Below, one piece after another: positions 1-5,340 of a stretch of 7,108 bases of DNA (position 1 is the first letter of the stretch; each line of letters begins with the position of its first letter). Where the stretch lies: positions 1 through 7,108 of the forward strand of contig JAFZRD010000170.1 in the NCBI GenBank assembly GCA_017620055.1, given 5' to 3'. Below the pieces are notes generated by a model that searched no databases, was not told where the DNA came from, and worked only from the letters and a program-made list of their open reading frames with translations. This stretch comes from Lachnospiraceae bacterium (GTDB taxonomy: Bacteria; Bacillota_A; Clostridia; Lachnospirales; Lachnospiraceae). Made by a program: the position numbers and the translations under genes.

Positions 1-659
1 GCTATCGATGCTTCCTCTACATGGATGAGTTCATTCATTCTCTCGCGGTACTTGTTGAAATCTGCTATCGATGCGGGTGAGAGGAACTCCTTCTCGTATG
101 ATGACATATCGTTAAGTACCGTTGAAAGGTTCTCGATCACATCACGGTAGCTTGTTGTAAGCTGTGCGAGTGTCGGAAGACCGTTTAGGCTGTTCATGAA
201 GTCCGTTGCAAGGTTATAAGCGTTTAAGTACTTCTCATCAACGACCGAGTCGAGGTCATCAACCGAATACTTGGAATCGCCGATGTTGAGATATCCTTTG
301 CCGTTCTCAACCGATACATAATCAACCTTGCCGCCCGTGATCGTCTCTTCTCCGGTAGTCTCGTTCGTAACCTTGACTGTTACATACTGTCCGACGAGCT
401 GTGAAGCTCTTGTAAGGTCAGATGATGCAACGAGGTTTGTCATCTGCTCGAGTTCGGAGAATGTTGCGAGCTGTGAAACATATTCGGTGTTATCCGTAGG
501 CTCCAGCGGATCCTGGTATTTCATCTGTGTGACCAGGAGCTGAAGGAACGCTTCCTTGTCAAGATCGCCTGACTTTGCGGTCGTATTGTTCTTGGCTTCG
601 GCAGCAGACACACCGTTCTTCTGGATCTCTCCGTTTACTATGTTTGCTACTGTTGACAT
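1..659 (-). CDS. flgD: FlgD, flagellar hook assembly/cap scaffold protein (C-terminus cut by window edge)
   Basis: FlgD forms the scaffold at the tip of the growing hook under which FlgE subunits polymerise; it is exported by the flagellar type III system. The 219 complete codons visible begin at an ATG (657-659) with AAAGGAG seven bases upstream. Residues about 32-78 carry the family's signature: FLQLLVTQMKYQDPLEP (38-54), then YVSQLATFSELEQMTNL (60-76). Residues about 90-145 look like the small beta domain (VTVKVTNE, GKVDYVSVENGKGYLNI). From about 146 the protein changes to a helical tail that still has no stop at the window edge, so it is longer than the roughly 140-residue FlgD I recall for Bacillus subtilis. 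ASIA recurs at 196-199 and 217-220 in this tail, 21 residues apart. The gene follows fliK by 27 nt and is very likely in the same transcript. The identity is secure; the role of the tail is unknown. Confidence 0.95.
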   Translation of the reverse strand, partial: MSTVANIVNGEIQKNGVSAAEAKNNTTAKSGDLDKEAFLQLLVTQMKYQDPLEPTDNTEYVSQLATFSELEQMTNLVASSDLTRASQLVGQYVTVKVTNETTGEETITGGKVDYVSVENGKGYLNIGDSKYSVDDLDSVVDEKYLNAYNLATDFMNSLNGLPTLAQLTTSYRDVIENLSTVLNDMSSYEKEFLSPASIADFNKYRERMNELIHVEEASI

Positions 660-666
660 AGGCTGT

Positions 667-673
667 CTCCTTT
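667..673 (-). promoter_or_regulatory. Shine-Dalgarno site of flgD
   Basis: On the minus strand AAAGGAG lies seven bases before the ATG at 657-659, inside the 27-nt gap between the fliK stop and flgD. It fixes the flgD start. The protein from there begins MSTVANIVNG and reaches the conserved FlgD core after about 35 residues. Confidence 0.85.
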
Positions 674-686
674 ACTTTACTGTCTG

Positions 687-2297
687 TTAAGCCTTGTAAT
701 CGAGGCTGTTACCCGATCTTGCCATCATATCTGCCGAGAGCTTTTCGTCCTCATCCAGCTCTTCAAGGTCTTCTTCCGCAAGATCGTTGAGATTGATACG
801 GCGCCTTGTTCCGACTCTTCCTGTTCTTCCGTGGTTCTGTTCCTCGGAGTTGCTTCCCGTTTCGGAACCTGTTCCTCTGTTGAGGTCGTAGTTTGCGACT
901 GATACTTCAACCGCTTCCACTTTCATACCCTGTTCATCGAATGTCTGCTGTAATGTGATCAGCTGACTCTCGAGAGCCGCCTTGACCGCTTCGCTCTGAA
1001 CGAGTATGTGGGCCGTTACCACTCCGTTTGTCGATGCCACCTGCATGTTCACCGTTCCGAGTGATGCGGGGTGAAGCTGCATTTCCATCGATGTTGTATC
1101 CGGCTGGTAGTTGACTCTGATCGATTCGGTTACCTGACTCATTATCGATTCGGCCTGTCCGTTCGAATATGTCGTTACCGTTTCGACCACCTGTCCAAGG
1201 TTATTGACTTCGGTGTTAACGACCGTTGTCTGCTGGGGTACTGTAGCGGTTGCCGTCTCTATATCGACGAATCTCGAAGTGTTTGCTGCTTCTTCGAGCT
1301 GGCCCTTGTTATCGCTCTCTTTGAATTCATTCTCTTTGAGATTGCTCTGTTCGGGCTTCGTTGCCGCTTTGAAAGTCTCCGTCGTACCGACTGTCGTTCT
1401 TGCGAGCGGATCATCCGTCTCTGTTGCCGGCCTCTCTTCGACGATGGGCTTTGTATCAGCTTCCCTGTTAACCTCAACCGTAACTGTCTTTGTTGCTGTA
1501 TCCGTATTGACTGTTACGTTTGTATCTGTATTTGATTGTTCCGCAAGAGGTTTAACCACCTCCGCTTTTGTTTCGACATCCGTGTCTTGAATTGGCATCT
1601 GATTCTGTATCATCCCCTCTGTGGGAACGACCGCTTCGTTTGGTTGAAGCTCAGGTGCCTCTGATCTGTTTTGAAGAATTGAAATTGCATCTTCGACCGC
1701 ATCTTTAAAAGATTCGTCCTTGAATATGTTTAATGCCTGATCTGGTGTCAGATCAAACTGTGCGGTTATCTGGCTGACTGCATCTTCTGCTGTCTGTACG
1801 ATCTCTTTGATGTTGTCATAGAGTTCTGCGTTTGTAAGAAGTGAGATCGAATCGGGTGTTCCCGTGATCTCCATGCAGAGGTCTTTGACGTTCATCGGAT
1901 CGATGAGTGATGCAGCTGTTAATCCGAGGTCTTCCATCGCCGTTTCGATCTCTTCGTCCGAAACATTCAGGACTTCTTTGATCTTGTTGATGATCGATGT
2001 GACTTCTTCGGCAACTTCTTCGGTAAGGTCTTTCATATCGTTCTCGTTTGAGATCGGATCTTTTCTGACCGTTTCCTCGGATTTGATCTCCGTGTTCTTC
2101 GGTGTTTCAACGACTGTCCTTGTCTTGGCTACATCGTCTCCCTTGACGGGTGCGACCTTTGCCGTTGAATCCTTGGCATTGTTCATTACCTCGGTAAACC
2201 CCGAACCTTCGGAAACCTTCTGATCACCGGCTTTGATACCGGCGGTAACATTCGTAAGCAGTAGTTCGCTTACCTTTGTTACGGTAGTGTTTGCCAT
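687..2297 (-). CDS. fliK: FliK, flagellar hook-length control protein
   Basis: FliK is the secreted ruler that measures the hook and then switches FlhB, and so the export gate, from hook to filament substrates. The 536 residues have the usual layout. Residues about 85-210 form a helical N-terminal part. Residues about 211-385 are a low-complexity linker rich in Thr, Val and Glu, as expected of a stretched ruler. Residues about 386-470 are the conserved C-terminal domain (Pfam Flg_hook), with MQLHPASLGTVNMQV at 406-420 and the helix EAVKAALESQLITLQQTF at 436-453. The last 60 residues form an unusual charged tail: basic (GRTGRVGTRRR, 490-500), then strongly acidic (LAEEDLEELDEDE, 506-518). The start is supported by a near-perfect Shine-Dalgarno site. 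The neighbours ylxF upstream and flgD downstream match the usual Bacillota order. The call rests on the C-terminal domain and synteny, because the N-terminal half of FliK is poorly conserved. Confidence 0.93.
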   Translation of the reverse strand: MANTTVTKVSELLLTNVTAGIKAGDQKVSEGSGFTEVMNNAKDSTAKVAPVKGDDVAKTRTVVETPKNTEIKSEETVRKDPISNENDMKDLTEEVAEEVTSIINKIKEVLNVSDEEIETAMEDLGLTAASLIDPMNVKDLCMEITGTPDSISLLTNAELYDNIKEIVQTAEDAVSQITAQFDLTPDQALNIFKDESFKDAVEDAISILQNRSEAPELQPNEAVVPTEGMIQNQMPIQDTDVETKAEVVKPLAEQSNTDTNVTVNTDTATKTVTVEVNREADTKPIVEERPATETDDPLARTTVGTTETFKAATKPEQSNLKENEFKESDNKGQLEEAANTSRFVDIETATATVPQQTTVVNTEVNNLGQVVETVTTYSNGQAESIMSQVTESIRVNYQPDTTSMEMQLHPASLGTVNMQVASTNGVVTAHILVQSEAVKAALESQLITLQQTFDEQGMKVEAVEVSVANYDLNRGTGSETGSNSEEQNHGRTGRVGTRRRINLNDLAEEDLEELDEDEKLSADMMARSGNSLDYKA

Positions 2298-2304
2298 CTT
2301 CCAT

Positions 2305-2312
2305 CCTCCTTT
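2305..2312 (-). promoter_or_regulatory. Strong Shine-Dalgarno site of fliK
   Basis: AAAGGAGG on the minus strand, seven bases before the ATG at 2295-2297, is the best ribosome-binding match in the window. An ATG directly after it (7 nt upstream of the called start) is out of frame with fliK. The strong site suggests that fliK is initiated independently after the long structured gap rather than by coupling to ylxF. Confidence 0.88.
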
Positions 2313-2389
2313 CTTCAGTTTTCAAGGTGCGCTTGCACTCACATACTATATCGACCTTGAGAGGATATTTCTTAACCCCATTTTAAGAA

Positions 2390-2418
2390 TGAGAATAAGG
2401 GACGGTTCCGGATTCTCA
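2390..2418. repeat. GGGACGGTTC-loop hairpin, copy B
   Basis: Stem TGAGAAT (2390-2396) pairs with ATTCTCA (2412-2418), seven perfect pairs, around a 15-nt loop. The loop contains GGGACGGTTC (2399-2408). The same ten bases in the same orientation form the loop core of a second hairpin at 3400-3428, whose stem has a different sequence. A further GAGAAT at 2425-2430 can also pair with ATTCTC (2412-2417), so two alternative stems compete. I have a vague memory of similar ACCGTCCC-containing elements dispersed in Clostridia genomes, but I cannot verify that here. Confidence 0.6.
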
Positions 2419-2450
2419 CTTTAGGAGAATGTACCGTACCCGCTCACCCT

Positions 2451-2491
2451 CGCCGGGAGCATCCTGTATCTGCAATACAGGATATTCGGCG
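2451..2491. repeat. Long two-part inverted repeat (hairpin)
   Basis: ATCCTGTAT (2461-2469) pairs perfectly with ATACAGGAT (2475-2483) around the loop CTGCA. After an asymmetric internal loop (5 and 3 bases), CGCCG (2451-2455) pairs with CGGCG (2487-2491). That makes 14 base pairs in total and the most stable structure in the ylxF-fliK gap. No T-tract follows on either strand, which argues against an intrinsic terminator. A role in mRNA processing or in differential stability of ylxF and fliK messages would fit, but it is inferred. Confidence 0.65.
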
Positions 2492-2521
2492 CTCTGCCTG
2501 TCACGACTATCGTCCTGACAT

Positions 2522-3382
2522 CTACTGAGGATCCATTATCTTCGTCAGGCGCGATGCGAGATCCTTATCCATTGCCTGCAGTATCTTCGCACGCGGATTG
2601 GGCTCCATATTGCCGAGGATCTTGGCCACAAGTTCAAGATTGTCTCCCATCTCGTTGAATATCGCGGCTGCCTGCTTCGGCTTCATCTCGCTGTATGCCT
2701 TGACGTATTCGTCCATGATCTTGTCGGTCTCGATCTGCTGAACGACCTGCTTGTAGAGATATTCGGCATTATCGGGATCGATCTGCTCGTAATATGCCTT
2801 GTACTGCTCTATTTCCGGCGCCTTGTCCGAGAACACGACCTCCTCGTAGAACTCGGTCTTAAGCTTCTGGAACTCGATCTGACTGTCCTCGAACGTCCGG
2901 AGCCTTACAATCTCCTCTTTAAGAGCCTTGATCTCCTCGGATTCCTCGCCGTCGCCGTTCGCCAGTTCCTTCTTGAGCTCGTCGATCTGCTTGTTCAGGC
3001 GCTCGATCTCCGCCAGCGCATCGGGAAGATTATCAAAATCACCCACATACTCTTCCGTTGATGCAGGCTCGGGAAGTATCTTGTTTACGACCGGAACGTC
3101 CTTTAATATCGGACGCAGTACACCCGAACCGAATCCGCCGATATCGAGCTTTACAAGAAGCGCGAGTATCGCGACCCATATGATCACAATAAGAATGACG
3201 ATAAGGAGCACCGAAGGTGAAAATCCCTCGTCCTCATCATCGATATCCGCATAAAGAGCACCGTCATCGGTAGCAAGTGCGTCAAAGCCCTTGCCGGCCT
3301 TCTTGGCGGCTTTCTTCTCTTCTTTCTCTTTTTTCTTTTTTTCCTTTTCGGAGAGCTCCTGGCCCTCTTCTACGTCTGCCAT
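2522..3382 (-). CDS. ylxF: YlxF / MotE-like membrane protein with C-terminal MgtE-N-like domain
   Basis: From the ATG at 3380-3382 this gives 286 residues. Residues 1-35 are very Lys-rich (KEKKKKEKEEKKAAKK). One membrane segment spans about 56-78 (VLLIVILIVIIWVAILALLV). A linker follows, then a predicted coiled coil at about 120-175 (IERLNKQIDELKKEL). The C-terminus, about 225-283, resembles MgtE-N/MotE domains (YSEMKPKQAAAIFNEM, LVAKILGNMEP, ILQAMDKDLASRL). By the positive-inside rule the Lys-rich end is cytoplasmic and the coiled coil plus MgtE-N-like end lie outside the membrane. Position between fliJ and fliK matches ylxF of Bacillus. MotE proteins in other bacteria are linked to motor-protein folding, but the role of YlxF is not firmly established to my knowledge. 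An in-frame TTG at 3404-3406 would add eight residues. I prefer the ATG because GAGGA lies seven bases before it and the TTG falls in a hairpin arm. Confidence 0.8.
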   Translation of the reverse strand: MADVEEGQELSEKEKKKKEKEEKKAAKKAGKGFDALATDDGALYADIDDEDEGFSPSVLLIVILIVIIWVAILALLVKLDIGGFGSGVLRPILKDVPVVNKILPEPASTEEYVGDFDNLPDALAEIERLNKQIDELKKELANGDGEESEEIKALKEEIVRLRTFEDSQIEFQKLKTEFYEEVVFSDKAPEIEQYKAYYEQIDPDNAEYLYKQVVQQIETDKIMDEYVKAYSEMKPKQAAAIFNEMGDNLELVAKILGNMEPNPRAKILQAMDKDLASRLTKIMDPQ

Positions 3383-3389
3383 ACTGATA

Positions 3390-3394
3390 TCCTC
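3390..3394 (-). promoter_or_regulatory. Shine-Dalgarno site that sets the ylxF start
   Basis: GAGGA on the minus strand lies seven bases before the ATG at 3380-3382. The alternative TTG start at 3404-3406 has only the C/A-rich loop of a hairpin upstream (no purine-rich site) and is itself in the hairpin stem. This site therefore decides for the shorter protein beginning MADVEEG. Confidence 0.75.
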
Positions 3395-3399
3395 ATAAT

Positions 3400-3428
3400 G
3401 TGTCAAAGGGGACGGTTCTTTTTGACAC
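3400..3428. repeat. GGGACGGTTC-loop hairpin, copy A
   Basis: GTGTCAAA (3400-3407) pairs with TTTGACAC (3421-3428), eight perfect pairs, around a 13-nt loop that contains GGGACGGTTC (3409-3418). It fills most of the gap between the fliJ stop and the ylxF Shine-Dalgarno site. On the plus strand it is followed by six T (3430-3435), so read in that direction it resembles an intrinsic terminator. For the operon's own minus-strand transcript no T-run follows. The loop core is identical to that of the hairpin at 2390-2418, with unrelated stem sequences. A small dispersed REP-like repeat is the likeliest reading. Confidence 0.65.
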
Positions 3429-3433
3429 GTTTT

Positions 3434-3871
3434 TTATCGACCATGTCTGTAACTAACCAGCTCGTCTATTTCTTTGCTCTCTTTCGCAGCCTCTTCGGCT
3501 TTGAACTGCTCAAACTGCTTCTCTTTGAGCTTCTCGTGCGTCTTGCGGTCCTGCATCGCCGCCGTCAGCTTCTGACGCGCCACCTCAAGCTCCTGTCTTG
3601 CAGCCGCAAGGTTCAGTTCCTGGAGTCTTACGTGGTATTTGATGACCTCGAGCGCATCCTCGGCTTCCTTTATCTTAATGACATCGAGTTCGGATGCGAC
3701 GAGCTCCTTCAGGTGAGCCTCAAACCCGTTCCGGCGGTCCTTGAGCTCGTTCAGTTTCTCCTCTTCCTCACGCTCTTTGGCAGCCGCTATGGCGAATTCA
3801 TTCTTCGCCTGGGTCTCGAGTTTCTCTTTTACATTAAGGATGTTCTGCATCCTATAACGGAATCTTGCCAT
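3434..3871 (-). CDS. fliJ: FliJ, flagellar export apparatus central stalk protein
   Basis: FliJ is a small soluble helical-hairpin protein. It sits in the centre of the FliI ring, contacts the export gate protein FlhA and helps energise export, comparable to the gamma subunit of ATP synthase. The 145 residues are of typical family length. They start with the characteristic basic, aromatic N-terminus MARFRYRMQNILNVKEKLE, and nearly the whole length is charged, Ala/Glu/Lys/Arg-rich helix suited to an antiparallel coiled coil (for example LQELNLAAARQELEVARQKL near 82-101). FliJ sequences diverge strongly, so the call rests on this N-terminus, the length, the coiled-coil composition and the place directly after fliI. 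The ATG at 3869-3871 has GAGGAA thirteen bases upstream, a rather long spacing. Unlike the genes before it, fliJ is separated from its upstream neighbour by 134 nt. Confidence 0.92.
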   Translation of the reverse strand: MARFRYRMQNILNVKEKLETQAKNEFAIAAAKEREEEEKLNELKDRRNGFEAHLKELVASELDVIKIKEAEDALEVIKYHVRLQELNLAAARQELEVARQKLTAAMQDRKTHEKLKEKQFEQFKAEEAAKESKEIDELVSYRHGR

Positions 3872-4005
3872 GATTATTTACTCGTTCCTCGGTCGGACGT
3901 ACGAATTTCTCAGCGCGTCACCCGGGACGCGTTTACCCTGAGGATTCCCGGGAAGGAATCGAGAAGCCGCCCGGGCTGACTTGTGAGAAATTGTCGCCGC
4001 CCTCG
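3872..4005 (-). other. Intergenic fliI-fliJ region with three CCCGGG-centred hairpins
   Basis: CCCGGG occurs three times in 55 bases (3921-3926, 3947-3952, 3970-3975), each inside an inverted repeat. The first is CGCGTC/GACGCG (3914-3919 with 3926-3931, 6-nt loop). The second is GATTCC/GGAATC (3943-3948 with 3955-3960, 6-nt loop). The third is AGCC/GGCT (3965-3968 with 3974-3977), or alternatively the 8-base palindrome GCCCGGGC (3969-3976). TTCCCGGGAA (3945-3954) is also a perfect palindrome. No T-run follows on the minus strand, so these are not typical terminators. The GC-rich character contrasts with the adjoining genes. The fliJ Shine-Dalgarno site (GAGGAA, 3885-3890) closes the region. 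It may be a small inserted repeat or an RNA element setting the ratio of FliJ to FliI. Confidence 0.6.
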
Positions 4006-4009
4006 TCAC
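3878..4009 (-). CDS. Marginal 43-residue reading frame between fliI and fliJ
   Basis: A GTG at 4007-4009 overlaps the fliI stop in the classic GTGA arrangement. It opens 43 codons that end in TAA at 3878-3880, just six bases before fliJ. The product would start MTRAATISHKSARAASRFLP and end with ALRNSYVRPRNE. It is Arg-rich, has no membrane segment or recognisable domain, and uses AGG, CGG and CGA more than the neighbouring genes do. A GGAGGAG in the fliI end is too far from the GTG to serve it well, though coupled reinitiation is possible. The frame runs straight through the three CCCGGG hairpins, so it may simply be chance openness of a GC-rich repeat. I consider that more likely than a gene. 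Confidence 0.15.
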   Translation of the reverse strand: MTRAATISHKSARAASRFLPGNPQGKRVPGDALRNSYVRPRNE

Positions 4010-5340
4010 TGGGTTACTTCACTTGCGTTCTCCTCCGCGAATATATCGGAAAGCAGCTGTATCTCTTCATCCAGAGTGTAACGGCTGTCAACGTCCTGAC
4101 AAAGGAACTCGTTGACCTTGTCGATCTTCTCGATGGAATAATCTATGTTCGGATTGGCACCGGCCTTGTAGGCCCCGATGTTGATAAGGTCCTCGGCCTC
4201 GGTGTATGTGGCGAGCACGGTCTTGAGGCGGTTTGCCACTGCCTTGTGCTCTTTTGTCGCGATCTGGCTCATACAACGGGATATCGACTGGAGGACATCG
4301 ATCGCGGGGTAGTGATTTTTATGCGCAAGCTTACGGTCAAGCATTATGTGGCCGTCAAGTATCGATCTTGCGGTATCCGTGATCGGTTCGTTAAAATCAT
4401 CCCCGTCGACAAGTACCGTATACAGCCCGGTTATCGAACCCTTGTCATCACACCCGGCCCGCTCGAGAAGCTTTGGCATCTGGGCGTACACACTCGGCGG
4501 ATAACCGCGGGTTACGGGCGGCTCGCCGCTGGCAAGCCCGATCTCGCGCTGTGCCATTGAAAAACGCGTCAGGGAATCCATCATCAAAAGGACATCCCTG
4601 CCCTGATCCCGGAAATATTCGGCGATAGCAGTCGCGGTCTGTGCTGCCTTACGTCTGACCAGCGCCGGTTTGTCACTGGTGGCAACGACGACCACCGATC
4701 TAGCCATACCCTCTTCTCCAAGGTCACGCTCTATGAACTCACGCACCTCCCTGCCACGCTCTCCGATCAGGGCTATGACATTTATGTCCGCCTGCGTATT
4801 GCGGGCGAACATACCGAGAAGTGTACTCTTTCCTACACCTGAGCCTGCGAATATGCCTATACGCTGGCCCTTTCCTATAGTCATGATCCCGTCGACGGCC
4901 TTGACGCCGAGCGGCAGGATCTCATTGATGATCTCTCTCTTTAACGGATCCGGCGCAGGTGCTTCTATCGGATAACTCTGCGCGCACACAAGTTCAGATC
5001 CGTCTATCGGATGCCCGAGTCCGTCAAGTGCAAGACCCAGTAGTTCGGGGCCCACCTGAACCGAAAGCGGATATCCCATGTTCTCGACGATACAGCCCGA
5101 CCCGATCCCTTCCGTCGATTCAAACGGCATCAGAAGCGTCTTGCCGTCCTTGAAGCCGATGACTTCAGCCTGAACATATTTTCCGGTCTCGGGATCGACG
5201 ATTATCCTGCAAAGGTCATCGAGCTTCGCCTCGGGCCCGTTGCTCTCGATCGTCAGTCCGACAACGTTCACGACCTTCCCGAGTCTTTTAAAATAAGTCT
5301 TCTCGTATGCCTTGTTGTATTTATTGAAATCAATGTCCAT
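4006..5340 (-). CDS. fliI: FliI, flagellum-specific export ATPase
   Basis: FliI hydrolyses ATP at the cytoplasmic base of the flagellar type III export gate, with FliH and FliJ, to unload and feed substrates. It is related to the F1-ATPase beta subunit. The 444 residues match the family length. Visible motifs in order are the Walker A loop GIFAGSGVGKSTLLGM (162-177, Lys171), GERGREVREF (193-202, with Glu194 at the catalytic-glutamate position), Walker B VLLMMDSLTRF (250-260, Asp255), the GEPPVTRGYPPSVYAQMPKL stretch (272-291), and VDGDDFNEPITDTARSILDG (311-330), which is diagnostic of FliI/SctN ATPases. No key residue is missing. The ATG start overlaps the fliH end by 11 nt and has only a weak GAAG about ten bases upstream, so translation is probably coupled to fliH. 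SctN of a virulence-type system is excluded by the purely flagellar neighbourhood. Confidence 0.98.
   Translation of the reverse strand: MDIDFNKYNKAYEKTYFKRLGKVVNVVGLTIESNGPEAKLDDLCRIIVDPETGKYVQAEVIGFKDGKTLLMPFESTEGIGSGCIVENMGYPLSVQVGPELLGLALDGLGHPIDGSELVCAQSYPIEAPAPDPLKREIINEILPLGVKAVDGIMTIGKGQRIGIFAGSGVGKSTLLGMFARNTQADINVIALIGERGREVREFIERDLGEEGMARSVVVVATSDKPALVRRKAAQTATAIAEYFRDQGRDVLLMMDSLTRFSMAQREIGLASGEPPVTRGYPPSVYAQMPKLLERAGCDDKGSITGLYTVLVDGDDFNEPITDTARSILDGHIMLDRKLAHKNHYPAIDVLQSISRCMSQIATKEHKAVANRLKTVLATYTEAEDLINIGAYKAGANPNIDYSIEKIDKVNEFLCQDVDSRYTLDEEIQLLSDIFAEENASEVTQ

Larger units (their letters stand above)
2298..2521 (-). other. Structured intergenic region between ylxF and fliK
   Basis: This 224-nt gap has no convincing gene. 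It is largely inverted repeats: 2499-2520 (TGTC/GACA around ACGA/TCGT), 2451-2491 (strong two-part hairpin), 2390-2418 (GGGACGGTTC-loop hairpin), 2369-2389 (TTCTTAA/TTAAGAA with a 7-nt loop) and 2322-2360 (TCAAGGT/ACCTTGA enclosing GTGC/GCAC). None is followed by a T-run on the minus strand, so none looks like an intrinsic terminator for this operon. TATAGT on the minus strand near 2345-2350 resembles a -10 box, but I see no good -35 at the right distance and no TAAA-N15-GCCGATAA sigma-D/sigma-28 motif. The fliK Shine-Dalgarno site sits at the 3' end. The region is more likely a read-through leader with RNA processing, stability or translational effects, or an accumulation of small repeats, than a start of transcription. 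Confidence 0.6.

Noticed and set aside
2322..2365. Possible sigma-A-type promoter for fliK (TATAGT near 2345-2350, minus strand)
   Set aside because: No acceptable -35 box lies 16-18 bases upstream, and the flagellar sigma-28 consensus is absent; the box alone is too weak.
2451..2491. Intrinsic terminator after ylxF
   Set aside because: The hairpin is strong, but no T-run follows on either strand.
3383..3406. TTG start of ylxF eight codons upstream
   Set aside because: The extra codons lie in the arm of a hairpin and lack a ribosome site, whereas the internal ATG has GAGGA at ideal spacing.
3398..3979. Long plus-strand reading frame opposite fliJ
   Set aside because: It is the antisense shadow of fliJ and the gap, has no ribosome site and gives a Leu/Phe/Arg-rich product typical of reversed coiled-coil genes.
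3991..4560. 189-codon plus-strand reading frame opposite fliI
   Set aside because: It lies wholly opposite the strongly conserved FliI ATPase and has no recognisable motif or start site.
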